From JAKFWF01 sp963750535 (lineage in GTDB: Bacteria; Pseudomonadota; Alphaproteobacteria; Rhizobiales; Hyphomicrobiaceae), in assembly GCA_963750535.1 (NCBI GenBank), contig CAVVRF010000040.1:62001-126000 (forward strand): a stretch of DNA of 64,000 nucleotides, written 5' to 3'. A model generated the notes under the pieces. It worked only from the letters and a program-made list of their open reading frames with translations. It was not told where the DNA came from and ran no database searches. The first letter of the stretch is position 1. The number at the start of each line of letters is the position of its first letter. Below, in pieces: positions 55,145 through 64,000 of this stretch. The position numbers and the translations under genes are program-made.

Positions 55145-56023
55145 CTACCCCGCCATCCCGGCGATCGCGGCGAGGCCCTCGCGGTAGGTTGGATATTTGA
55201 GCCGCCAGCCTAGCGCCACTTTCGCCCTCGCATTGCTGACGCGTTTGTTCTCGCCGTAGAAGCTGAGGCCCATCGGCGACAGCTGGGCCTCGGCGAACGG
55301 GATGTCGGGCGGCACCGGCAGGCCGAGCAGGCGAGCGGCATGGGCGACCACGTCTTGCGGCGGCGCCGGCTCATCGTCGGCCACGTTATAGATCGCGTGC
55401 TGCGACCGCGGATTTGCGATCGCCGCAGCGAGCAAGCCGGCGATGTCGTCGACGTGGATGCGGTTGAACACCTGCCCCGGCTTTACGATTCGCCGCGCCG
55501 TGCCGTCGCGCAGGTTGTCGATGGCGCTGCGACCGGGACCGTAGATGCCGGCAAGCCGGAAGATCTCGATCCGGATGCTCGCGCGTGCGGCGAGGTCGAG
55601 CCAGGCCGCCTCCGCCGCGACTCGCTCGCGGCTGCGCTGCGAGACCGGCTTCACGGCCGTGGTTTCGTCGACCCAGTCGCCCTGGTGGTCGCCGTAGACC
55701 CCGACGGTCGACAGGTAGCCGAGCCAGGCACGATCCCTGGCAGCGGCGATATCGCCGGTATGATGGCGCAACAGCGGATCGCCTTGCGCGCCAGGCGCCG
55801 CCGAGACGACGAGGTGGCTCGCCCGCGCGATCGCCTCGGCCAGAGCAGTGGACGGCGCCATGCCGTCGAACATCACCGCGTCCCAGCCCTGCGCCGCGAT
55901 GCGCTCGCAGCCCGCCGCGCTGGTGGCGGTGCCGGTGACGCGCCAGCCCTGCGGCGCGAGTAGGCGGGCGAGCGCGCGTGCCGAGTAGCCCATGCCGACG
56001 CACAGCAGCCGATGATCGTTCAT
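55145..56023 (-). CDS. NAD-dependent epimerase/SDR family protein (YeeZ-like)
   Basis: 292 residues. The nucleotide-binding start LLCVGMGYSARALARLL has a G-x-G-x-S variant. YLSTVGVYGDHQGDWVDE, RLAGIYGPGRSAIDNL and YNVADDEPAPPQDVV follow the extended SDR/YeeZ pattern. The ATG at 56023 overlaps the queG stop (ATGA). Function unknown; often linked to queG or dapE neighbourhoods. Confidence 0.86.
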   Translation of the reverse strand: MNDHRLLCVGMGYSARALARLLAPQGWRVTGTATSAAGCERIAAQGWDAVMFDGMAPSTALAEAIARASHLVVSAAPGAQGDPLLRHHTGDIAAARDRAWLGYLSTVGVYGDHQGDWVDETTAVKPVSQRSRERVAAEAAWLDLAARASIRIEIFRLAGIYGPGRSAIDNLRDGTARRIVKPGQVFNRIHVDDIAGLLAAAIANPRSQHAIYNVADDEPAPPQDVVAHAARLLGLPVPPDIPFAEAQLSPMGLSFYGENKRVSNARAKVALGWRLKYPTYREGLAAIAGMAG

Positions 56024-57138
56024 GTCGCGTCCTCCAGCCATTCGCGGCGCACGTCGCTGTCGCTTTCCCGCGCCAGATGCAGCGTGCGCAGCGCCTCGCG
56101 GCGTGCCGGATCGGCGAGCCGCAGCAGTGCCCACGCCGCCATCGCTCTTACCAGCGGCGAGGCATCCCGGGCCAATCGCTCGACCTGCGGCAGCAGGGAC
56201 CCGTCGCCCGAGTTGCCGGCGGCGATCAGGCAGTTGCGGATGAAGCGATCGCGGCCGGTGCGCTTGATCGGCGTGCCGGCAAACCGCCGCCGGAACGCGG
56301 CGTCGTCAAGAACGAGAAGGTCGGCGAGCGGTGGGTTGTCGGCCTCCGGCCGGGCGGCGAGCCGCGCCTCGCGGGCCGTTGTCGCGAACTTGTTCCACGG
56401 GCAGACGGCGAGGCAGTCGTCGCAACCGAATACGCGGTTGCCGATCGCCGCGCGAAACTCCGCCGCGATGTGACCCTTGTGCTCGATCGTCAGGTAGGCG
56501 ATGCAGCGGCGCGCGTCGAGCTGGTAGGGGGCGGGGAAGGCGGCCGTCGGGCAGATGTCGAGGCAGCGCCGGCAGGAGCCGCAGTGGTCGGCTTCGGGCG
56601 GATCGGCCGGCAGCGCGGCGGAGGTCAGGATTGCGCCGAGGAACAGCCACGAGCCGTGCTCGCGGCTGACGAGGTTGGTGTGCCGGCCCTGCCAGCCGAT
56701 GCCGGCGGCGGCGGCAAGCGGCTTCTCCATCAGCGGCGCGGTGTCGACGAACACGCGCGCGTCGGCGCCGGCATCGGTCAGCAGGCGGGCGAGCTGCTTC
56801 AGCCTGCCCTTGATGACATCATGGTAATCCTTGCCCTGCGCGTAGACCGAGATCGCCCCGCGCCGCCGGTCGGCAAGTGCGGCGAGCGGATCGTGGCCGG
56901 GCGCATAGGACATGCCGAGCATCAGGATCGACCGCACCGGTTGCCACAGCGCCTTCGGATCGGTGCGGCGGCTCTCGTGCGCCGCCATCCAGTCCATGTC
57001 GCCGTGCCGGCCCTCGCGCAGGAATTCGGCGAGGCGCTCGCCGGCGGCGCCGATGCGATCCGGCGTCGTCACTCGTGCTGCCGCGAAGCCGAGATTGCGC
57101 GCGGCCTCGACAAGCTGCGATTTCAGCTCGGTGCTCAC
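56020..57138 (-). CDS. queG: Epoxyqueuosine reductase QueG
   Basis: 372 residues. It reduces epoxyqueuosine in tRNA to queuosine, using cobalamin and two [4Fe-4S] clusters. Cluster ligands are visible in HCGSCRRCLDICPTAAF and FGCDDCLAVCPWNKF. TAPLMEKPLAAAAGIGWQGRHTN (in two blocks) and the C-terminal HEAT-like helices are typical. GTG start. Middle gene of a GST-queG-SDR operon. Confidence 0.95.
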   Translation of the reverse strand: MSTELKSQLVEAARNLGFAAARVTTPDRIGAAGERLAEFLREGRHGDMDWMAAHESRRTDPKALWQPVRSILMLGMSYAPGHDPLAALADRRRGAISVYAQGKDYHDVIKGRLKQLARLLTDAGADARVFVDTAPLMEKPLAAAAGIGWQGRHTNLVSREHGSWLFLGAILTSAALPADPPEADHCGSCRRCLDICPTAAFPAPYQLDARRCIAYLTIEHKGHIAAEFRAAIGNRVFGCDDCLAVCPWNKFATTAREARLAARPEADNPPLADLLVLDDAAFRRRFAGTPIKRTGRDRFIRNCLIAAGNSGDGSLLPQVERLARDASPLVRAMAAWALLRLADPARREALRTLHLARESDSDVRREWLEDAT

Positions 57139-57160
57139 CTGCCGCCGCCATCAATTGAGT

Positions 57161-57865
57161 TCAGAAATCGAGGTCGGTGTAGGCGACCGGCGGCGGCATG
57201 CCGGGCAGGCGGTCGGCCAGCAGCGACTGGAACGCGCGGCGCGATTTCACCCGCACGTACCACAGCTTGGCCAGTTGATACTCCTCCCATGGCACCTCGC
57301 CGAGATAGTCGGCCACCGACAGATGCGCCGCCGCCGCCAGATCGCAGAAGCTCATCTCGTCGCCGGCCAGCCAGCGCCGCTGATCGGCCAGAAAGCTGAT
57401 GTAGCCCAAATGATAGCGCAGGTTGCCGCGTAGCGCCCGCAGCAGCTCGACATCCGGCGTGGCGTGCGATTGCGCGGCCGGTCCGCTGGCGTAGCGGCCA
57501 TAGACCTTCTCGGCAAGCAGCGGCTGCGTCACCTCGCGATTGAGCTTGCCATGGAACCAGTCGACCAGCCGGCGAATCTCGGCTCGATCCTCGGGCGAAC
57601 CGGGAAGCAGCTCGATCGTGCGCGGATCGCGCTCGGCGAGCTCCGCCTCCTCGGCCAGGAACTCGTAGATCGAATAGGCGCCGCACAGCACGACCCCGCC
57701 GGCAAGCTCCAGGACCGGCAGCTCGCCCGCAGGATTGATCGCCAGGAAGGCAGCGCGCCGCTCCCACGGGCGCTCCTCGACGAGCGTCGGTTCGATCCCG
57801 AGCTCGGCAAACGCCAGCCGAATCGAGCGGGAGAGCGGGCATAGGCGGAATTGCGTCAGCTTCAT
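57161..57865 (-). CDS. Glutathione S-transferase family protein
   Basis: 234 residues. The thioredoxin-like N-domain MKLTQFRLCPLSRSIRLAF has Cys/Ser near the catalytic position (residues 9-12) and NPAGELPVLEL contains the cis-Pro. The helical C-domain has WLAGDEMSFCDLAAAAHLSV. First gene of the queG operon. Confidence 0.9.
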   Translation of the reverse strand: MKLTQFRLCPLSRSIRLAFAELGIEPTLVEERPWERRAAFLAINPAGELPVLELAGGVVLCGAYSIYEFLAEEAELAERDPRTIELLPGSPEDRAEIRRLVDWFHGKLNREVTQPLLAEKVYGRYASGPAAQSHATPDVELLRALRGNLRYHLGYISFLADQRRWLAGDEMSFCDLAAAAHLSVADYLGEVPWEEYQLAKLWYVRVKSRRAFQSLLADRLPGMPPPVAYTDLDF

Positions 57866-58072
57866 GCGGCCAGTCGGATTGAGTGATGGCTATGTGAACC
57901 TTGCCGTAACCACATCCTCGATGTTGCTACGTCCGTGCATCTGCCTCGGCAGCGGATTCTCGCTACACAATAGCAGCGATCCATGGCGTCAGGTTGTCCG
58001 ATCGCAATTTATGAAATTCTGCTACACGACTTGCGCTGATTCACGGGGACACGTTTTCGGGGACATTAGATC

Positions 58073-58873
58073 ATGCAGACCTGGCAGGTCATCTTCCTGG
58101 GCCTTCTCGAGGGCGCGACCGAGTTCCTGCCGGTGTCCTCGACCGGGCATTTGCTGCTCGCAGAGTACTTCCTTGGCGTCAAGTCGACCGGCCGCACGTT
58201 CGAGGTGCTGATCCAGCTCGGCGCCATCCTGGCAATCCTCAGTGTCTATTCCGGCAAGCTGGTGCGCATCCTGCTCGACCTGCCGAGCGATGCGCGCAGC
58301 CGCCGCTTCGTGCTGGCGGTGCTGGTTGCGTTCCTGCCGGCAGCGGTGATCGGCGCCACCCTGCACAAGTTCATCAAGGGCGTGTTGTTCGAGAGTCCGA
58401 TGACCGTGTGCCTGGCGCTGGTGATCGGCGGCTTCATCCTGCTCGCCGTCGATCGAATGAAGTTCGAGGTGAAATATCACGATGTCATGGACCTGCCGGT
58501 CCTGACCGCGCTCGCCATCGGTTTCTTCCAGTGCCTCGCGATGATTCCCGGTGTCTCGCGCTCGGGCTCGACGATCGTGGGCGCGATGCTGCTCGGCACC
58601 GACAAGCGGACCGCGGCCGAGTTCTCGTTCTTCCTCGCCATGCCGACGATGGCCGGTGCCTTCGCCTACGATCTCTACAAGAACTATGCGATCCTGAAGC
58701 CGGAGGACGTCTCGACCATCGCACTGGGGTTCGCCGTCGCCTTTGTCGCTGGCGTGGTCGTGGTGCGCTACCTGCTCGATTATGTCAGCCGGCACGGCTT
58801 TGCCCTGTTCGGCTGGTGGCGCATCCTGGTCGGCGGCGCCGGCCTCGGCGCGCTCGCCGTTCTCGGCGGTTGA
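58073..58873 (+). CDS. uppP: Undecaprenyl-diphosphatase UppP (BacA)
   Basis: 266 residues, about eight membrane helices. It recycles the C55 lipid carrier for peptidoglycan by dephosphorylating undecaprenyl diphosphate. Both active-site signatures are intact: LEGATEFLPVSSTGHL at the N-terminus and IPGVSRSGSTIVGAM in the second half. Two near-repeats CGGGGACA (58037-58062) precede the ATG. Confidence 0.96.
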   Translation: MQTWQVIFLGLLEGATEFLPVSSTGHLLLAEYFLGVKSTGRTFEVLIQLGAILAILSVYSGKLVRILLDLPSDARSRRFVLAVLVAFLPAAVIGATLHKFIKGVLFESPMTVCLALVIGGFILLAVDRMKFEVKYHDVMDLPVLTALAIGFFQCLAMIPGVSRSGSTIVGAMLLGTDKRTAAEFSFFLAMPTMAGAFAYDLYKNYAILKPEDVSTIALGFAVAFVAGVVVVRYLLDYVSRHGFALFGWWRILVGGAGLGALAVLGG

Positions 58874-58948
58874 CGCTGGCTCGGCAGCACGCGACACTCC
58901 CGCCCAAGGGACCTGGTCTCAAGAGATCCCGAGCCGGCGGAGGAGCGA

Positions 58949-59944
58949 ATGGCCATTCGATCAGTCATTGTGGGCCTGGCGTGTCTCGTCGCGGCGGCGG
59001 CCGGTTGCGGCGGCGCCCGCGCCGAGGCGAGCAAGGTGCGGGCGGCGAAGCAGTTCGGGCTCGGCTATGTCCAGTTCACGATCATGGAAGAGCGCCGGCT
59101 GATCGAAAAGCACGCCAAGGCGGCGGGGCTCGGCGACGTCACTGTCGAGTGGGCGACGTTCCGCTCCTCTGACGTGATGAACGACGCGCTGATCTCCGGC
59201 AATGTCGACTTCGTGTCGCTCGGCATCCCGGGCCTGCTGACCATCTGGGACCGCAGCAAGGGACTGCTCGACGTCAAGGGCGTTGCCGGCCTCAACGCCC
59301 TGCCGCTGGTGCTGATGGTGCGCGACGACAGCATCAAGTCGCTTGCCGACTTCAACGAGAAGCACAAGATCGCGGTGCCGGCGGTGAAGATCGCGCTGCA
59401 GGCGATCCTGCTGCAGATGGCGGCGGAAAAGGCATTCGGCGTCGGCAACCACGGCAAGCTCGACCCGCTGACGGTCACCATGGCGCATCCCGACGCCACG
59501 ATCGCGATGATCAGCGGCAACAAGGACGTCACCGCCAACTACACGACGCTGCCTTTCCTCGCCCGCCAGGCCAAGACGCCCGGCATCCGGCCGCTGCTGA
59601 CGGCCAACGACACCATGGGCGGCCCGTTCTCGTTCAACGTCATCGCCGCAACATCGAAGTTCCGTACCGACAATCCGAAGCTCTTCAAGGCATTCCGCGA
59701 CGCGCTGGAGGAAGCGACGGCGCTCGTCAACGCGGACAAGCAGGCGGCCGCCGAGATCTACATCCGGGTGGCAAAGGACAAGGCGCCGGTGGAGGAGATC
59801 GTCGCCCTCCTCGACCGGCCCGGCAACCAGTTCACCACCAAGGTGCTGTCGATTGCCCCGATGATCGATTTTCTCGTCCGCACCGGCAGCTTCAAGAACA
59901 AGCCAGCGAGCTACAAGGACCTGCTATTCCCGGAGGCGCAGTGA
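58949..59944 (+). CDS. ABC transporter substrate-binding protein (NitT/TauT-like)
   Basis: 331 residues. A hydrophobic N-terminus ending VAAAAGCGGARAEA may be a signal peptide, possibly a lipobox-like AGC. The core VEWATFRSSDVMNDALISGNVDFVSLGIPG and TMAHPDATIAMISGNKDVTAN are typical of nitrate/sulfonate/taurine/pyrimidine-precursor binding proteins. First gene of the operon; ligand unknown. Confidence 0.9.
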   Translation: MAIRSVIVGLACLVAAAAGCGGARAEASKVRAAKQFGLGYVQFTIMEERRLIEKHAKAAGLGDVTVEWATFRSSDVMNDALISGNVDFVSLGIPGLLTIWDRSKGLLDVKGVAGLNALPLVLMVRDDSIKSLADFNEKHKIAVPAVKIALQAILLQMAAEKAFGVGNHGKLDPLTVTMAHPDATIAMISGNKDVTANYTTLPFLARQAKTPGIRPLLTANDTMGGPFSFNVIAATSKFRTDNPKLFKAFRDALEEATALVNADKQAAAEIYIRVAKDKAPVEEIVALLDRPGNQFTTKVLSIAPMIDFLVRTGSFKNKPASYKDLLFPEAQ

Positions 59945-60750
59945 AACCATTGCCGATCCCCACGCCGCTGCTCGAGGTACGTGGCGTCACGCTGCAATAC
60001 AAGACCAAGGACCACCTCGTCACCGCCACCTACCGCGTATCGTTCGACGTCATGCAATCGGAGCGCTTCGTGCTGCTCGGGCCGTCGGGTTGCGGCAAGT
60101 CGACCCTGATGAAGGCGGTCGGCGGCTACATGACGCCGACCGAGGGCACGATGACACTCAAGGGCAAGACGATCCGCCGGCCGGGTCCCGACCGCATGAT
60201 GGTGTTCCAGGAGTTCGATCAGCTGCTGCCGTGGAAGACGGTGAAGAAGAACGTGATCTTCGCGCTCGAAGCCTCCGGCAAGATGCGCGGGCGCGAAGCC
60301 GAGGCGAAGGCGATGGAGGCGATCGCCAAGGTCAACCTCAGCAAGTTTGCCGACAACTATCCGCATACGCTTTCGGGCGGCATGAAGCAGCGCGTGGCGA
60401 TCGCGCGGGCGATGGCGATGGAGCCCGACATCCTGCTGATGGACGAGCCGTTCGCCGCCCTCGACGCGCTCACCCGTCGCAAGATGCAGGACGAGCTGAT
60501 GCAGCTGTGGGCTGACACGCGGTTCACCGTGCTGTTCGTCACCCACTCGATCCCCGAGGCGATCCGGATCGGCAGTCGCATCCTGCTGCTGTCGCCGCAT
60601 CCGGGGCAGGTGAAGGCCGAGCTCAACAGCGACGGCGAGGATCGCGTCGACCCGGTTCTGGGACAGAAATTGTCCGACCGGATCCACCGCATGCTGTTCT
60701 CCGACCAGGTCGAGCAGACCGTCGCTCCGGGAGGGCGCGTCCATGACTGA
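59941..60750 (+). CDS. ABC transporter ATP-binding protein (NitT/TauT-type)
   Basis: 269 residues. Walker A LGPSGCGKSTLMK, FQEFDQLLPWKTVKKNV (Q-loop as in SsuB/TauB), signature LSGGMKQRVAIARAMA, Walker B ILLMDEPFAALDA, and H-loop FVTHSIPEAIR. The GTG start at 59941 overlaps the receptor stop by four bases. Confidence 0.93.
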   Translation: MKPLPIPTPLLEVRGVTLQYKTKDHLVTATYRVSFDVMQSERFVLLGPSGCGKSTLMKAVGGYMTPTEGTMTLKGKTIRRPGPDRMMVFQEFDQLLPWKTVKKNVIFALEASGKMRGREAEAKAMEAIAKVNLSKFADNYPHTLSGGMKQRVAIARAMAMEPDILLMDEPFAALDALTRRKMQDELMQLWADTRFTVLFVTHSIPEAIRIGSRILLLSPHPGQVKAELNSDGEDRVDPVLGQKLSDRIHRMLFSDQVEQTVAPGGRVHD

Positions 60751-61630
60751 TACGACGAGCGGCCTGCCGGGCCCGGCTCCGCGGCCGGAGTTTTTCGCCA
60801 AGGGCGAGCTGACGAGCGACTTCGGGGTGGTCGAGAAACCGCTGACGCTGATCGAGAAGCTGTGGAACAACGGCGCGCTGCGCAAGACGCTGCTGCTACT
60901 GGCGCTCGCCGCCGGCTGGGAGCTCTACGCGCGCCGGCTCAACAACCCGCTGCTGGTGCCGACGTTCGTGGCAACGCTCGAGGCATTCTGGGAGGCGATC
61001 GTCTCCGGCGAGCTGCCAGGCAAGGCAGTTAACTCGTTGCGGCTGCTGCTGCAGGGCTACGGGCTCGGCCTCGCGCTGGCACTGGTGTTCACCGCCCTGG
61101 CGATGATGACCCGGCTCGGCAACGACCTGCTGGAGACCTTGACCTCGATGTTCAACCCGCTGCCGGCGATCGCGCTGCTGCCGCTGACGCTGATCTGGTT
61201 CGGGCTCGGCGACAAGAGCATTATCTTCGTGCTGGTGCACTCGGTGCTGTGGGCGGTGGCGCTCAACACCCACTCGGGCTTCCGCTCGGTGTCGAACACA
61301 CTGCGGATGGTCGGGCGCAACTGTGGCCTCGGCGGCATCGGCTTCGTTACCAGGATCCTGATTCCGGCGGCGTTTCCGAGCATTCTGACCGGCCTCAAGA
61401 TCGGCTGGGCGTTCGCCTGGCGCACGCTGATCGCGGCCGAGCTGGTGTTCGGCGCCAGCTCCGGCAAGGGCGGCCTCGGCTGGTTCATCTACGAGGCAAA
61501 GAACCAGCTCGAGATCCCCTCGGTGTTTGCCGGACTATTCACCGTGATCCTGATCGGCCTACTGGTCGAGAACCTGATCTTCCGCAATATCGAGCGGGTG
61601 ACGATCCGGCGCTGGGGCATGCAGACCTGA
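60743..61630 (+). CDS. ABC transporter permease (NitT/TauT-type)
   Basis: 295 residues with a polar N-terminus and about six helices. Features: GWELYARRLNNPLLVPTFVATLEAF start, FNPLPAIALLPLTLIWFG, GGIGFVTRILIPAAFPSILTG (EAA loop), and AWRTLIAAELVFGASSGKGGLG, as in SsuC/TauC. It overlaps the ATPase gene by 8 bp. Confidence 0.93.
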   Translation: MTDTTSGLPGPAPRPEFFAKGELTSDFGVVEKPLTLIEKLWNNGALRKTLLLLALAAGWELYARRLNNPLLVPTFVATLEAFWEAIVSGELPGKAVNSLRLLLQGYGLGLALALVFTALAMMTRLGNDLLETLTSMFNPLPAIALLPLTLIWFGLGDKSIIFVLVHSVLWAVALNTHSGFRSVSNTLRMVGRNCGLGGIGFVTRILIPAAFPSILTGLKIGWAFAWRTLIAAELVFGASSGKGGLGWFIYEAKNQLEIPSVFAGLFTVILIGLLVENLIFRNIERVTIRRWGMQT

Positions 61631-61681
61631 GACGGCCGGGCGGATCGAATTGCGGCAACAAGCTGCGCATGGAGGCATCGC

Positions 61682-62308
61682 ATGATATTGATCGGCCAAT
61701 ACAATTCGCCGTTCGTGCGCCGCGTCGGCATTGCCCTGACGCTCTATGGGCTGGCTTTCGAGCATCGGCCGTGGTCGTCGTTCAGCGACGCCGACAAGTT
61801 TCGCGCGCACAATCCGCTCACGCGCGTGCCGACGCTGATCCTGGACAACGGCGACGTGCTGATCGAGAGCCACTGCATTCTCGACTATCTCGACAGCCTG
61901 GTTCCTCCCGAGCGGGCAATGTTCCCGCTCGACGAGCCCGCCCGCCATCGAGCGCTGAAGGTCGCGGCGCTGGCTACCGGGCTCGCCGACAAGGCAGTCA
62001 GCCTGTTCTACGAGAAGCACCTGCATCGGCAAATCTCGGACGTTTGGACCGACCGCTGCCGCACCCAGATCGCAGCGACGCTTGCGATGCTCGAGGCGGA
62101 CCGCGCCGGCAGGGCTGGCGCCTACTGGTTCGGCGACCATATCGGCCACGCCGACGTTGCCGTCGCCGCCGCTCTGCGCTTCGCGACCGAGGCGCATCCG
62201 GGCCTGATCGCGATGCAGGACTATCCGGCTCTCGACGCCCATGCGCGGCGGCTCGAGGCGTTGCCGGCGTTCCAGTCGATCCAGCAGCCTTTCATCCCGC
62301 CGGCGTGA
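61682..62308 (+). CDS. Glutathione S-transferase family protein
   Basis: 208 residues. MILIGQYNSPFVRRVGIALTLYG is the thioredoxin-like start, with Ser9 where many GSTs have the catalytic Ser/Cys; NPLTRVPTLIL holds the cis-Pro. The C-domain has YWFGDHIGHADVAVAAAL. It follows the permease by 51 bp and may share the operon. Confidence 0.9.
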   Translation: MILIGQYNSPFVRRVGIALTLYGLAFEHRPWSSFSDADKFRAHNPLTRVPTLILDNGDVLIESHCILDYLDSLVPPERAMFPLDEPARHRALKVAALATGLADKAVSLFYEKHLHRQISDVWTDRCRTQIAATLAMLEADRAGRAGAYWFGDHIGHADVAVAAALRFATEAHPGLIAMQDYPALDAHARRLEALPAFQSIQQPFIPPA

Positions 62309-62516
62309 GGCAGGGTATTCGCGGCCCGGCCCGGCGATGCACGTAGCCAGGGTCGCCGCGGTGATGCCTGCTGCAACTGCAAGACCGGCATCCACGGCCG
62401 GGGTCCGGCGGATGCCCCATTTTTCATCATGCATTGTTGATTCTTCCCGCCAATCCGCTATGTCACAACTCGCGCGAACCGTCATCGCGGGCGCGCAGCC
62501 GCAGGAGAACAACAAA

Positions 62517-63557
62517 ATGGGCTACAAGGTCGCTGTCGTCGGCGCCACGGGCAACGTGGGCCGGGAAATGCTGTCGATCCTCGACGAGCGGAAGTTCCCC
62601 GTTTCCGAGGTCCACGCCATTGCATCGCGCCGCTCGGTCGGTACGGAGGTCTCCTTCGGCGACAAGACCCTGAAATGCAAGGATCTCGAGACGTTCGACT
62701 TCGGCAAGGTCGACTTCGTGGTGATGTCGGCCGGGGGCGCCGTCTCGAAGGAGTGGAGCCCGCGGATCGGTGCCGCCGGGGCCCTCGTGATCGATAACTC
62801 GTCGGCCTGGCGCTACGACCAGGACGTGCCGTTGGTGGTGCCGGAGGTGAACGCGCATGTGCTCGACGAGTACATGAAGAAGAGCCGCCGCAAGAACATC
62901 ATCGCCAACCCGAATTGCTCGACCGCGCAGATGGTGGTGGCACTGAAGCCGCTGCACGACGAGGCGACGATCAAGCGCGTCGTGGTTTCGACCTACCAGT
63001 CGGTGTCCGGCGCCGGCAAGGAGGCCATGGACGAGCTGTGGTCGCAGACCAAGGGCAAGTACGTGCCCGGGCAGGAAGTAGCGGCCAAGAAGTTCCCGAA
63101 GGAGATCGCCTTCAACGTCATTCCTCACATCGACGTCTTCATGGAGGACGGCTACACGAAAGAGGAATGGAAGATGGTCGCCGAGACCAAGAAAATCCTC
63201 GATCCGAAGATAAAGGTGGTCGCGACCTGCGTGCGCGTGCCGGTGTTCGTTGGCCATTCGGAGGCGATCTATCTCGAGTTCGAGAAACCGATCTCGCCGG
63301 AGAACGCCCGCTCCATCCTGCGCGAGGCGCCCGGTTGCCTGGTCGTCGACAAGCGCGAGTCCGGCGGCTACGTCACGCCACAGGAGTGCGCCGGCGAGGA
63401 TGCGACCTATATCAGCCGCATCCGTACCGACGCGACGGTGGAGAATGGGCTGGTGCTGTGGGTCGTCTCCGACAACCTGCGCAAGGGCGCGGCGCTCAAT
63501 ACGATCCAGATCGCCGAGACCATCATCAACCGCAATCTGATGAGCAAGGCGGCGTGA
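62517..63557 (+). CDS. asd: Aspartate-semialdehyde dehydrogenase
   Basis: 346 residues. NADPH-dependent step of the aspartate family pathway (Lys, Thr, Met, diaminopimelate). N-terminal VAVVGATGNVGREMLSIL, the active-site Cys C134 in IIANPNCSTAQMVV, and the C-terminal YISRIRTDATVENGLVLWVVSDNLRKGAA in consecutive blocks are intact. AGGAG precedes the ATG at 62517. Upstream in-frame sequence to 62241 is not conserved. Confidence 0.96.
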   Translation: MGYKVAVVGATGNVGREMLSILDERKFPVSEVHAIASRRSVGTEVSFGDKTLKCKDLETFDFGKVDFVVMSAGGAVSKEWSPRIGAAGALVIDNSSAWRYDQDVPLVVPEVNAHVLDEYMKKSRRKNIIANPNCSTAQMVVALKPLHDEATIKRVVVSTYQSVSGAGKEAMDELWSQTKGKYVPGQEVAAKKFPKEIAFNVIPHIDVFMEDGYTKEEWKMVAETKKILDPKIKVVATCVRVPVFVGHSEAIYLEFEKPISPENARSILREAPGCLVVDKRESGGYVTPQECAGEDATYISRIRTDATVENGLVLWVVSDNLRKGAALNTIQIAETIINRNLMSKAA

Positions 63558-63572
63558 ACGGGTGCCGCCCCC

Positions 63573-63602
63573 GCCCTCTCCGCCAATGCCTGGCGAGAGG
63601 GC
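63573..63602 (+). terminator. Hairpin downstream of asd
   Basis: GCCCTCTCCGCC (63573-63584) pairs with GGCGAGAGGGC (63592-63602), one bulged C, 7-base loop, 15 bp after the asd stop. No U-tract. Confidence 0.5.
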
Positions 63603-63634
63603 ACCTCAATCGGTAGGCTGACAGAGGAATTCCC

Positions 63635-64000
63635 ATGGCGAGCTACGTCATCGATCCGCCGCCGCAGCCGGCACTGCCGGTCGCCGGCTCGTCGCAACTG
63701 TTCCCGGTGCGGCGGCTCTACTGTGTCGGCCGCAACTATGCCGAGCATACGCGCGAAATGGGTTTCGACCCCGACAAGGAGCCGCCGTTCTTCTTCATGA
63801 AGACGCCCGATGCGCTGCGCACCGACGGCAAGTTCCCCTATCCGCCGGGGTCGAAGGACGTGCACTGGGAGATCGAATTGGTGGTGGCGCTGAAATCCGG
63901 CGGCCGCAACATCAAGGCTGCCGACGCGCTGTCCCACGTCTATGGCTATGCCATCGCCCTCGACATGACGCGCCGCGACCTGCAGGGCGAGGCGAAGAAG
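63635..64000 (+). CDS. Fumarylacetoacetate hydrolase family protein (partial, N-terminus)
   Basis: 122 residues to the window edge, still open. RRLYCVGRNYAEHTREMGF, PPFFFMKTPDALRTDGKFPYPPGS (in two blocks), HWEIELVVALKSGGRNI and YGYAIALDMTRRDLQ are the FAH-family pattern. They include the metal-binding Glu in the WEIEL segment and the Asp in ALDMT. AGAGGAATTCCC precedes the ATG. It probably cleaves acylpyruvate or a related dicarbonyl compound. Confidence 0.92.
   Translation, partial: MASYVIDPPPQPALPVAGSSQLFPVRRLYCVGRNYAEHTREMGFDPDKEPPFFFMKTPDALRTDGKFPYPPGSKDVHWEIELVVALKSGGRNIKAADALSHVYGYAIALDMTRRDLQGEAKK

Noticed and set aside
58037..58062. Direct repeat CGGGGACA before uppP as an insertion-sequence end
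   Set aside because: Only two short copies, no inverted partner and no transposase.

Overview
The window reads as ordinary chromosomal DNA from a GC-rich alphaproteobacterium. Genes are dense, operons are joined by ATGA overlaps, and import systems of several types are abundant (TRAP, PotABCD-like, Liv, Dpp, NitT/TauT). A DUF1127 protein and other small families common in Rhizobiales and Rhodospirillales relatives are present. I cannot name the genus from sequence alone. I found no rRNA, tRNA, CRISPR array, phage or transposase gene.

Layout. 1-4.0 kb (- strand): sugar-acid-type locus with a mannitol dehydrogenase/fructuronate reductase family enzyme, a GntR regulator and TRAP subunits DctP and DctQ; DctQ runs off the left edge. 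A 25-bp near-palindrome containing TGGT-N3-ACCA lies in front of gntR. 4.2-14.7 kb: mixed single genes (PsiF-repeat protein, HupE/UreJ-like membrane protein, cyclopropane-fatty-acid synthase, AidB-like acyl-CoA dehydrogenase, TonB-like protein, DUF2270 protein, ornithine cyclodeaminase family, a coiled-coil repeat protein). 14.8-21.6 kb: a LysR regulator divergent from an N-carbamoyl-D-amino-acid hydrolase, a PotABCD-like ABC importer and a CE4-fold (deacetylase/PuuE/imidase-type) hydrolase. 21.7-30.8 kb: an amidohydrolase, an HpcH/HpaI aldolase, RidA, a complete Liv ABC importer and a DadA-like FAD dehydrogenase. Together 14.8-30.8 kb looks like an island for importing and degrading cyclic ureides, amides or D-amino acids.

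31.1-34.4 kb: divergent EmrAB-type efflux locus with a MarR regulator and a 9-bp inverted repeat between the divergent genes. 34.4-42.7 kb: Dpp-type peptide importer with an amidase, and an MlrC-type M81 metallopeptidase facing it. 42.7-46.6 kb: BT1-like MFS transporter and a secreted protein with NlpC/P60-like Cys and His motifs. 47-52.6 kb: small stress-type proteins (DUF4242, DUF1127), an orphan ABC substrate-binding protein, a hybrid histidine kinase and a NarL-type regulator. Two intergenic regions here share a CAGTAC-TTCG-GTACTG hairpin and a second motif about 120 bp downstream. 52.6-64 kb: DUF3455 protein, alpha/beta hydrolase, MddA-type methyltransferase, SDR-queG-GST operon, uppP, a NitT/TauT-type ABC operon with a GST, asd, and the start of a fumarylacetoacetate-hydrolase-family gene.

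Five genes (coiled-coil protein, PotA-like ATPase, secreted Cys/His protein, histidine kinase, NarL-type regulator) each carry one apparent +1 frameshift. All five offsets go the same way, so sequence error is a serious possibility. Two nested inverted-repeat elements (283-469 and 30804-31058) look like MITE/REP-type non-coding repeats.
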